Source: JOPF133 sp052144935
Lineage (GTDB): Bacteria; Acidobacteriota; Terriglobia; Bryobacterales; Bryobacteraceae
Length of the DNA stretch: 34,927 bases
Direction: 5' to 3'
NCBI GenBank assembly: GCA_052144935.1
Contig: JBKQPR010000109.1
Location: forward strand, 1-34,927
The position numbers were made by a program, and so were the translations under genes. How positions within the stretch are numbered: the first letter of the stretch is position 1; every line of letters starts with the position of its first letter. Of this stretch, positions 8,264 to 15,152 are shown piece after piece. Below the pieces are notes generated by a model that was not told where the DNA came from, did no database searches, and was given only the letters and a program-made list of their open reading frames with translations.

Positions 8264-11200
8264 TTAAAACCTCCATCGCAGGGTGGCCTGCATGCTGCGC
8301 ATCGGATTGGCTAACAATGGCACACCGAACTGCGCGCTGGTAATGGTAGTATTCCAACTGGTAAAGGTGACGTTGTTGAGGATATTGGTGGCGTCGAACC
8401 GCACGTCCAGGTGGGTGTTGAAACTGCGGCCCATGGACGCATTCAGCGAAAACTGAGCCGGTCCCGTGATGGTGTCGCGCCCCGCGTTGCCCCATTGCCC
8501 GGCGAGCGGCGCGACGAATGCGCCCGGATTCAACCAGCGGCCCAGGGGAGCGTTATAAATGGATGCGCCCGTGTAATCCGGGCGGATCGGTCCCGAGACT
8601 CCCGTGCCGGGAACCACCAAAGCCCCATCGCTGGGCGTTTGCGGCAAGCCGGTGCCCAGGGTGATCGATGTGATGAAGGTCCAATCCTTGAAAATCGCCC
8701 CCCGCCAGCCGCTCAGCAGCGCGCCGCCGTGGAGTCCGGTGCCGGGACTGTATTGCGCCTGCACGGTGGCCTGGTGGCGTTGATCGAAATTGGAAAGCCC
8801 GCGCTCCGCGCTCAGATCCAGCCAGTTCTGCGCGATCACCGCGGTTCCCTGTCCCCTGCCGCCCAAAGCGGCGTCGTCAATCGCCTTCGCATAGGTGTAC
8901 TGCAGGTTGGCCGTGAATCCGCTGTGAAACCGGCGGCGGATCTGAAGCTGCCCGGCCTCGCGCGACGAGTTACCGTTGGATGTCTCATAGATATATCCGG
9001 CCGGACAGAGCGGGCATGGACTGACTGCGCCGACGGGGTAAGTGTTCGGCAGGAACTCCTGGGGTGCGCGCGTTCCCTTAGTGCCGAGGTAAGTGGCCGT
9101 CATCACGATGCCTTCCATCAAATCCTGTTGCACCGATACCTGCCAGTTCTGCGCGTATCCAATGCGGAAATTCGGATCGATGCCAAAGGTGTTGGTGAGA
9201 ACTCCCGGGACGCCGTTGAACCCGTTCGCCAGGGTGAGCGGATCGGCGGCGCTATTCTGCACGCTGAGGCTCTTCGAGAACGGCGATTGCTGCGCCATCG
9301 ACTGGGCAATCGACTGGTAGACCGACGTGTTGAAATTCATGCTGTAACCCGCGCGCACCAGCATCGAGGAGCCGAAGAAAGGATGCCAGGCGATGCCCAG
9401 CTTCGGCTGGAAGCCGGCCTTGTCGGAGTGCATCAGAGAATCGGGATATCGCAGCCCGGTGACCCCGCCGGTGGGGTCCGTTCCCAGCACTGGGGCGTCC
9501 GCGGTGAAGCCCGGCGCGACATCCAGGTTCACCAGCCGGCCGTACTTTTCGATAATCGGCGAGGCATATTCCCAGCGCATGCCGCCGTTGATGGTCAGCC
9601 CCGAGGAGACTCTCCAATCGTCTTGGAAATAGGCGTCCCACCAGGCCGTGCGGAAGTACTTATCGGCGTTGCCGAAAGCGATCGAGCTGGTGTCTGGAAT
9701 GCCCAAAAGGAAATCGGCGAAGTCGTAGCCCGCGGCGGCGCCCGTGAAGGTGAAGGTGCCGCGCGGATTCTGCTGGTAGAGCGGGTCCGAGTCGATGCGC
9801 CGGTAATCGGCACCCATGGTGATATTGTGCGGCCGGCGAATCCAATAGGCGGTCGCCCCGAGGATCTGGGTCTGGTTGCGCTGGAGCGACTGGTTCGCGT
9901 CGCTGAGCGTGGCAATGCTGTTGAAATTCAGCGTGGGCGGTCCCCAGTTGTTCGGCTGCTGGTTATCCCCGGTGATGCCCGCTGCGCCCGCGATGTTTTC
10001 TTTGTTGGCGAAAAACGGGGTGGTGGTCGCCGTGTACCGGCTGAAATTGTAGCTCAGAACCGAAGTGAATTCCCGGTTGAAGATATGCCGCCAGGCTATG
10101 TTGGCATTCATCCCCGTGCTGTTGGTTCCGTCCACGAAGTTAAACAGGTTGGGATTCTTGGCATCGGTGCCTTGATAGTTGAAGCCGGAGTTGATGTAGT
10201 TATAGCGGTTCAGCGTCCGGTTCACGCGTGTCTGCACCACCTGCTGGTTACTCGTTGTCACGATGGGGACCTGGTAGTTATTCAGAGTCGACTGTACGAA
10301 GGTAGGCATCGGATAGAGGCTCAGCAGCGACTGGGCCTGCGGGCTGATACGGCTCTGCGGAATCACGTTGCCGGGGAAGGGCTGCCCGGTCGCCGGATCG
10401 GTTACGGTCAGCGGAATTTGCGAGAAGTCCCCGTCGCGTTGGGCGGCGGTGGGCATCAGCCCCGGCGTGGAGGTACCAGTGCGATTGCGGATGATCGCGT
10501 AAGCCAGGAAGAAATTGCCGGTGTTGGGCGCCCAGTGCGTCACGTGCGGAATGTTCAGAGGGCCGCCGAGCGAGGCTCCCAGCGTCAGGTTATTTCTCGA
10601 CGGCTTGGGGGTGTTCTGGCCGTCGATGGAAAACTGGTTCGCGTCCCATATCGAATTATCCAGCACGGTCCGAAGAGCGAGCTGATACATTGAGCCGGGG
10701 CCTCTGCGGGCGTTGCCGATGGCGCGCCGCTCGATCCCGTTGCTGACGCTGCCGTTGACCAGCATGGCGTCGGAAGCTGTCTGCATCTCGCCAGGGGCCG
10801 CCGGAGTTGCGGCGTCGCCGCCCAGGGTGGCCGAGCCGCTGGCGGCGTTCAAGTCGGTGCGCTGGAAACCGGAAGGTGTATTGGTGGGCGCGGTGGATGG
10901 CGCATTGGATTTGCCTTTCTTCGACTTCCCGGTTGTGACCGCCGCCGCAATGGAGGGCGTCGCAGGCGCAGGGGCGGTCGCGGTGGCAGTGCCCGCGGTG
11001 GTCGCAGGCGCACCGGTGGTCCCGTTGGCCGCGGCCGTGGTGGCCGCCGTAGCGGTCCCTGGCGCTGCCGCCGGCGCGGGCCCGGAGGGCGCCCCCTGCG
11101 CCACCGGTTTGATCTGATCCACCGGCAGCAACTGCATCTCCCAAACCGGGCTGGGCGCGTCCGTCGCAATCGCCACTTCTTTCACTAGCGGCGCGAAGCA

Positions 11201-11440
11201 CAGCATTTCCACCTTGATGGTCCAAATACCATCCGCCAGGTCGGCGAATGAGTAGGCTCCGTCCTGGTCGGTGACGGCCTCCAGTTTCTTATCGCCCTGG
11301 GTGGCCGTGACGGTTGCGCCGGGAAGCGGCAGGCCGCCATATTTCACCAGGCCATGGTGCTCGGTAGCCATCAGGCTGGAAAGCACCAGGCAAACGAGCG
11401 TGAGGTAGCGCAAGAGTTTGGTTGAGTGTTTCAATGCCAC
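8264..11440 (-). CDS. Oar-like TonB-dependent receptor with carboxypeptidase-regulatory domain
   Basis: This is a 1058-aa outer-membrane protein. A signal peptide occupies about residues 1-25, and a carboxypeptidase-regulatory-like beta sandwich about 28-105 (GGLPLPGATVTAT and DQDGAYSFADLADG are typical). A long Ala/Thr/Pro linker covers about 112-190. A plug-like region (about 220-300, starting around RRAIGNARRGPGSMY) and a large beta-barrel follow, ending in RWRF with the terminal Phe expected for BAM-dependent assembly. I see no TonB box. The family is expanded in Acidobacteria and related to myxobacterial Oar; uptake of large carbohydrates or peptides or an adhesive role is inferred. Translation starts at GTG with taggag about 10 nt upstream. 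It lies between the TIGR03435 minigene (41 nt before) and the VWFA gene (3 nt after), all in one orientation. Confidence 0.88.
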   Translation of the reverse strand: MALKHSTKLLRYLTLVCLVLSSLMATEHHGLVKYGGLPLPGATVTATQGDKKLEAVTDQDGAYSFADLADGIWTIKVEMLCFAPLVKEVAIATDAPSPVWEMQLLPVDQIKPVAQGAPSGPAPAAAPGTATAATTAAANGTTGAPATTAGTATATAPAPATPSIAAAVTTGKSKKGKSNAPSTAPTNTPSGFQRTDLNAASGSATLGGDAATPAAPGEMQTASDAMLVNGSVSNGIERRAIGNARRGPGSMYQLALRTVLDNSIWDANQFSIDGQNTPKPSRNNLTLGASLGGPLNIPHVTHWAPNTGNFFLAYAIIRNRTGTSTPGLMPTAAQRDGDFSQIPLTVTDPATGQPFPGNVIPQSRISPQAQSLLSLYPMPTFVQSTLNNYQVPIVTTSNQQVVQTRVNRTLNRYNYINSGFNYQGTDAKNPNLFNFVDGTNSTGMNANIAWRHIFNREFTSVLSYNFSRYTATTTPFFANKENIAGAAGITGDNQQPNNWGPPTLNFNSIATLSDANQSLQRNQTQILGATAYWIRRPHNITMGADYRRIDSDPLYQQNPRGTFTFTGAAAGYDFADFLLGIPDTSSIAFGNADKYFRTAWWDAYFQDDWRVSSGLTINGGMRWEYASPIIEKYGRLVNLDVAPGFTADAPVLGTDPTGGVTGLRYPDSLMHSDKAGFQPKLGIAWHPFFGSSMLVRAGYSMNFNTSVYQSIAQSMAQQSPFSKSLSVQNSAADPLTLANGFNGVPGVLTNTFGIDPNFRIGYAQNWQVSVQQDLMEGIVMTATYLGTKGTRAPQEFLPNTYPVGAVSPCPLCPAGYIYETSNGNSSREAGQLQIRRRFHSGFTANLQYTYAKAIDDAALGGRGQGTAVIAQNWLDLSAERGLSNFDQRHQATVQAQYSPGTGLHGGALLSGWRGAIFKDWTFITSITLGTGLPQTPSDGALVVPGTGVSGPIRPDYTGASIYNAPLGRWLNPGAFVAPLAGQWGNAGRDTITGPAQFSLNASMGRSFNTHLDVRFDATNILNNVTFTSWNTTITSAQFGVPLLANPMRSMQATLRWRF

Positions 11441-11481
11441 TGATGTCGGGCTCCTACGGTTCTCATGAATTTGGGGGGCCT

Positions 11482-11805
11482 TCAGTTTTCGGTTGGCGTC
11501 TTTTCGGCGTAATCGACTACCAGGATATCAATGGGCGCTTTGCGTGGTTCCAGCCTCAGGCCCAGGCTCTGGACGGCCGCGAAAAGCAACGCCTGGTACG
11601 CGCGGACCAGGCGGGTCCTCAGGGTGGCGTTGTTATAAGTGAGGCGCCCCCGGTCGCTGGACGAGATCCGGCGGATGCCGCCTGTGGTGACAAGCGCGGC
11701 GGGCTTCACCGACGCCACTTCAAACGATGGACTCGGCGCCGGCTGTCCGAACGCCATCCCAGCCGCACAGACCAGCAGCCCGGCTCCCGGCAAACGTCGT
11801 CCCAT
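11482..11805 (-). CDS. TIGR03435-family protein with a large internal deletion
   Basis: This 107-aa secreted protein has a signal peptide (cleavage near AFGQ), then the family N-terminal signature FEVASVKPA, then RLTYNNATLRTRLVRAYQ. It then jumps directly to the family C-terminus LGLRLEPRKAPIDILVVDY and EKTPTEN. Full-length members, such as the one at 25346-26125, are about 260 aa, so roughly 150 central residues are missing without loss of frame. It may be an in-frame deletion relic or a functional minigene. It lies 41 nt upstream of the receptor gene in the same orientation and could be its first operon partner. The function of the family is unknown. Confidence 0.7.
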   Translation of the reverse strand: MGRRLPGAGLLVCAAGMAFGQPAPSPSFEVASVKPAALVTTGGIRRISSSDRGRLTYNNATLRTRLVRAYQALLFAAVQSLGLRLEPRKAPIDILVVDYAEKTPTEN

Positions 11806-12221
11806 CCTTGTTGGCGCTCCTTCCCAGTCGGTGCCTTTCTATTTGACGCTACAGAGCGCCAAATGTTTAGCGATTTGCCCCGTTTCAGTCCTTATTTATG
11901 TTGAAGACGTCCGCAAAAGGCGGTTTGTGACAGCCTGCTCGCGATTTGCCGGCCAGGCAGGCGTGATTCAACGTGTCAGTGTGCCATGCACACCACATGT
12001 GTTGGCGGCCAATCCCCACGGTTTCCACAGGCCCTGCCGCGTTTCCAGCTTGAGCCGGAGTTGCCGCCCGAGCGCCGCCCGGAGCGGTCTCCATTGAGGC
12101 CGTTCGCCGCCGCTCGGCCCACCAATTCTCACAGTGCCGCGAGGCCGAAGACCTAGTGGTCGTGGAAACAGGAGGTGAAGTTCGACCACCCAAGGCGCCG
12201 GCTCATTCGCCTCCTATCAGT
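11806..12221. other. Intergenic stretch without a supported gene
   Basis: Upstream of the TIGR03435 minigene. Short minus-strand frames overlap each other here but none has a recognisable motif. The AT-richer block near 11860-11920 is a plausible promoter area for the minus-strand cluster, but I cannot assign boxes with confidence. Confidence 0.4.
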
Positions 12222-12371
12222 TTAGTTGCCGGTCGGCGTCTTCTCCAGATGATCCACCACGATCGCCTCCACGGGTGCTCTACGCGGCTCCAGCTTCAAT
12301 CCGGCTCTTTCGATGGCTCTGAAGTTCGCGTCCCCGAAGAGATCGGGCGGTCCGCCGAATGGATCCAAAAA
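12222..12371 (-). pseudogene. C-terminal relic of a second TIGR03435 protein
   Basis: Read on the minus strand from about 12371, after an in-frame TGA, the frame gives about 48 residues. They end in the family tail: AGLKLEPRRAPVEAIVVDH, then LEKTPTGN and a TAA at 12222-12224. This is the standard TIGR03435 C-terminus, and no N-terminal part precedes it. Upstream are an in-frame stop and then the end of the RES toxin gene. It is a truncated remnant close to the deleted copy at 11482-11805, so the family has probably been shuffled by recombination here. Confidence 0.65.
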
Positions 12372-12481
12372 ACGACATCACGCTGTCCAGTTTGCAAGAG
12401 GCGGCCGCCATGGTAGGGCGGCGGGTCGCCATCGGTTGGTGTAACGGGCCGCACCCTGCCCGCCTTACCCTGCCCGGATGT

Positions 12482-13048
12482 TCAGATCTTGCCGGAACGC
12501 CGTACGATCCGCCGCGCAACCGTGCGGCTTGCATCGAGAAGAGCCGGTTCGTCCAATCGTAGGAGCTTGACTTCCTGGAGCTTGAGTCGACTGATGTTCC
12601 ACAGCCCAAAGCTGGCCCATTGTGAGTCGTAGTAGGACCACCATCTCACGCCGAACCAGCTTCCCTGTTCGTGGATCCTCCGAGCCCATGCTCTGGTGCG
12701 CGCATAGTCGCGACTGACAATATCGGATGGGCGGAGGCCAAGCGTTTGAAGCAGCATGGGATCGTCCAGGTTACAAACCGGCGCGTCCTCCGGAAGGTGG
12801 AAGCTGGCAAGGGCGCGAGCACTCCCCGGCAGGCTCGGAGCACCCTCCAGGAGTGCCTCGTTCCATTCGGGGAATCGCCCAAAGGCTTCGGCAATCGCTC
12901 CGGCCGGAGCATCGCTCAAGTACAACACCGAGTAGGTTTCCGGGTTATCGAGCCTTCCACCACCCTGCGGCGGAACGTAAAACGCGCCGCCCGGCTCGTC
13001 CCCGGCTGAGGTCGCGACATACGGAAAGACTCGATGCAGGATCGGCAC
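12482..13048 (-). CDS. RES-domain toxin (NAD+-consuming)
   Basis: This 188-aa protein has the RES-domain signature: R6 near the start (LHRVFPY), GGGRLDNPE at about 29-37, VLYLSD at 41-46 and a conserved acidic residue E54 (AIAEAFGRF). RES toxins are structurally related to ADP-ribosyltransferases, and characterised members such as MbcT and ParT degrade NAD+ or modify a metabolic enzyme. The gene begins with GTG at 13048, 9 nt after the stop of the Xre/DUF2384 antitoxin gene, which is the usual order for RES-Xre modules. The length is normal for the family and the key residues are present, so the toxin looks intact. Activity is inferred from the family. Confidence 0.85.
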   Translation of the reverse strand: MPILHRVFPYVATSAGDEPGGAFYVPPQGGGRLDNPETYSVLYLSDAPAGAIAEAFGRFPEWNEALLEGAPSLPGSARALASFHLPEDAPVCNLDDPMLLQTLGLRPSDIVSRDYARTRAWARRIHEQGSWFGVRWWSYYDSQWASFGLWNISRLKLQEVKLLRLDEPALLDASRTVARRIVRRSGKI

Positions 13049-13057
13049 AGAGCCAGG

Positions 13058-13465
13058 CTAGGCGTAGGCCCCTTGTGCAATCCCATCGATGGCGCGGATA
13101 ACCGGCGCGGCGCCTTCCAGAACGAGAATGTCGATGGGGCGCGCCCCTCCCAGCAGCGGCTCCGACCCGACTAGCCACATGGCCGCCGCCTCGCGGCCAT
13201 ACACACGCAAGATGCGTGTCAGAACGTCATGCAGATCCACGATTCGCCGGCCCATCTCGGCGCCAATCGATTCAATTCCCGCGTTCCAGCGCGACACCTG
13301 AGACCGATCGGCGCCCAGCAGGCGGGCAGCGGCATTGGTTCCCAACGCTTCGATCACGCGGGCCAGAAGCGGAGTCACGTCAGCCAAGGCATCCGCGGAT
13401 GGCAGTAGAACCACCGCCCTCGCTGTAGGAATCCATGCACGTGGTGTGCGGTGTGGTTGACCCAT
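13058..13465 (-). CDS. Xre/DUF2384-type antitoxin (MbcA/ParS-Xre family)
   Basis: This 135-aa partner precedes the RES toxin gene. Its middle has an HTH-like segment (ARLLGADRSQVSRWNAG). Its C-terminal half has the DUF2384 toxin-binding signature: AMWLVGSEPLLGGARPIDIL, then the short helix ending AIDGIAQGAYA. It should neutralise the toxin and repress the operon. The start is uncertain. The ATG at 13463-13465 is only 7 nt after a -10 box (leaderless), while a GTG at 13412-13414 preceded by a purine-rich stretch would remove a basic, Pro-rich N-terminal tail. A 7-5-7 palindrome lies just upstream and is the probable autoregulatory operator. Confidence 0.82.
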   Translation of the reverse strand: MGQPHRTPRAWIPTARAVVLLPSADALADVTPLLARVIEALGTNAAARLLGADRSQVSRWNAGIESIGAEMGRRIVDLHDVLTRILRVYGREAAAMWLVGSEPLLGGARPIDILVLEGAAPVIRAIDGIAQGAYA

Positions 13466-13472
13466 CGCTTAT

Positions 13473-13498
13473 ACTATAACTCAACAGAAGGTGTTGAG
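13473..13498 (-). promoter_or_regulatory. Promoter and operator palindrome of the RES-Xre module
   Basis: On the minus strand TATAGT (13478-13473) is a -10 box. Directly upstream is a perfect inverted repeat ctcaaca-gaagg-tgttgag (13480-13498) covering the spacer and -35 side. A palindrome overlapping the promoter is the expected binding site for the DNA-binding antitoxin, giving autorepression. Confidence 0.55.
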
Positions 13499-13549
13499 AA
13501 GGCCGTGTAGCCACGCAAGTCCACGGCTGCCCCGCCGCCGCCCCCTGCC

Positions 13550-13578
13550 TTGACCTTGCCCTTTAACTGTAATACCTT
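13550..13578 (+). promoter_or_regulatory. Candidate sigma70 promoter of the PspA/AAA operon
   Basis: TTGACC (13550-13555) is five of six to the -35 consensus and is followed after 17 nt by TACCTT (13573-13578), a weak -10. The first operon gene starts at 13605. The -35 and spacer are good and the -10 is poor, so an activator or alternative factor may be involved. Confidence 0.35.
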
Positions 13579-13604
13579 GAGCGGTGAGGCCTTAAAGCGC
13601 TCTC

Positions 13605-14330
13605 ATGAGCAAAAAGTGGTACGAATACTTCGTCTCGGTGGACGAACCGGCCGCCGGGCCCGGAGGGCACCCCGAGGGGCAACCGGCCGCCGAGACTCCC
13701 GTTGCCGGGCCATCGCCGAATGCCGCCCAGGCTGTCGCCGACATCGCCGCCAGTCTGGCGCCGCAGCCTCCGCCCACGGCCGCGGCCGCCCGCTCGGCTG
13801 CCGCCAACTCCGCCTCCTTCCAGGAAATCTACGATGCGGCCGAGATCCACCCGCCGCCCCACGGCTTCACCATCATGAAAATCGGGGATATGCTGCGCAG
13901 CGAGCACATCCGCAGCCTGCCTCGCGATGTGAAGCGCAGCTCCGTACTGGTGGCGCTGGAGGCCGCCGGGGCGCCGCTGCAGGAAGTCATCGAAGACGCC
14001 GTGAAGCGCGACCGTGCGCTGGACACCTTCGAGCATGTGCAGGAGAAGTCCGTAGCCGACCTGGAAGCCGCTAAGACCAAGGAAAACCAGCAGATCCAGA
14101 CCGAAATGGACCGCGTTGTGGCCGATTACCGCGCCCGTATCCAGGCCAACAACGATGCCGTGGCCAAGGAAAAGGAACGCTTCTTCGCCTGGCGCCTGAA
14201 AAAGCAGGAAGAGGAACAAAAAATTTCGGATGCCGTATCTTACTTCGTAACGGAGAATCCGATCGCGACCGGCGGGGGGCCCCCTGCGGGCCCGCCTGCG
14301 CCGGCGAGTGGCAACAGGCCCGATAAGTAA
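13605..14330 (+). CDS. Coiled-coil protein of unknown function, first gene of the PspA operon
   Basis: I do not recognise a named family. The 241-aa product has no signal peptide or membrane helix. Residues 12-70 are Pro/Ala-rich and probably disordered. Residues 87-115 form a conserved-looking segment (GFTIMKIGDMLRSEHIRSLP). Residues 125-212 are a long charged helix with coiled-coil character, rich in Glu, Lys and Gln. The tail is Gly/Pro-rich. It lies 21 nt before the PspA gene, so it is probably made with it. A soluble helical protein next to PspA could be an adaptor or a regulator of PspA oligomerisation; this is inference from position and shape only. The start MSKKWYEYF is preceded by no strong Shine-Dalgarno. 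Confidence 0.8.
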   Translation: MSKKWYEYFVSVDEPAAGPGGHPEGQPAAETPVAGPSPNAAQAVADIAASLAPQPPPTAAAARSAAANSASFQEIYDAAEIHPPPHGFTIMKIGDMLRSEHIRSLPRDVKRSSVLVALEAAGAPLQEVIEDAVKRDRALDTFEHVQEKSVADLEAAKTKENQQIQTEMDRVVADYRARIQANNDAVAKEKERFFAWRLKKQEEEQKISDAVSYFVTENPIATGGGPPAGPPAPASGNRPDK

Positions 14331-14351
14331 GGGCCGAAAGGGGATACAGAT

Positions 14352-15083
14352 ATGTGGAGACGCCTGTCTCGCATGGTTCGCTCGTTCGTCGGATTTTTTA
14401 TCTCCGTGGGGGAAAACCCGGAACTCATTCTGGAGCAGAACATTCGCGATCTGAACGACCAGGTGCCGCGGATGAACGAGAGCATCGCCATGGTCAAGGC
14501 CAACGCGACCCTGCTGGAGAAAGAGGAGTCGCGTTATAAAGACCAGGTGTCCGAGCTGACCTCCAAAGTGAAGGCGGCCATTACGGCCAACCGCGACGAC
14601 CTGGCGGGCAGCTTCGCGGTCCAGCTCGAACAGGTGCGCGGCGCCCTCGCCCGCACCCAGGGGCAGCTCACCACCGCGCGCGCCGCCTTCGACAAGGCCA
14701 TGGCGGTGAAGAAGGCCTTCATGGCGGAAAAGGACCGTAAGACCCAGGAGGCGCTCAACGCCATCCGCGACTACCGCCGCGCGCAGTGGCAAAAGAAGGT
14801 AGCCGATTCCATGGAAAGCTTCGAGGTGGCCGGCATCAGCGCCACGCACGACGAAATGGTGCGCAAAATCGAAGAGCAGACCGCCATGAACGAGGCCCGC
14901 ATGGAAATGGCGCTGGGCAACGTGGATCAGCAGAAAATCAAAATCGAGGAAGAGGCCGAGGGCCTTCGCGCCAGCGAGCTGGTGAAGCAGTTCAAAGCGG
15001 AGATGGGGCTGATCGCTCCGCAACCCGCCGCCGGCGCACCGCAAAAGACCATCGGCGGTACGGAGACGCAAAGGACGGTATAA
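14352..15083 (+). CDS. pspA: PspA/IM30 (ESCRT-III-like) family protein
   Basis: This 243-aa protein is almost wholly alpha-helical. An amphipathic N-terminal helix (MWRRLSRMVRSFVGFF) suits membrane binding. It is followed by the PspA-type entry region (ENPELILEQNIRDLNDQVP) and long helices at about 30-190 with the usual Glu/Lys/Gln heptads (LARTQGQLTTARAAFDKAM). Length matches PspA/IM30 (about 220-250). Members polymerise into rings and rods that bind stressed inner membrane and are structurally homologous to ESCRT-III. The last 25 residues are Ala/Pro-rich and probably a tail. Here it is flanked by a coiled-coil gene and a transporter-AAA+ operon, not by pspBC or pspF, so its regulation must differ from that in E. 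coli. Confidence 0.85.
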   Translation: MWRRLSRMVRSFVGFFISVGENPELILEQNIRDLNDQVPRMNESIAMVKANATLLEKEESRYKDQVSELTSKVKAAITANRDDLAGSFAVQLEQVRGALARTQGQLTTARAAFDKAMAVKKAFMAEKDRKTQEALNAIRDYRRAQWQKKVADSMESFEVAGISATHDEMVRKIEEQTAMNEARMEMALGNVDQQKIKIEEEAEGLRASELVKQFKAEMGLIAPQPAAGAPQKTIGGTETQRTV

Positions 15084-15152
15084 GCGCGCTCCCGGCCAGG
15101 TGGGGCATGCCTCAGCTTGCCATGCTTGCCAGGGGCGGGACCGAATTACAAC

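Noticed and set aside
8411..10693. Long plus-strand open frame (760 codons)
   Set aside because: It is the antisense shadow of the receptor gene; its product is Arg/Gly/Ala-rich with no motif.
15084..15152. Terminator or attenuator between the PspA and binding-protein genes
   Set aside because: gcatg/catgc can pair with an 11-nt loop but the stem is short and imperfect; it looks more like a dispersed intergenic sequence.
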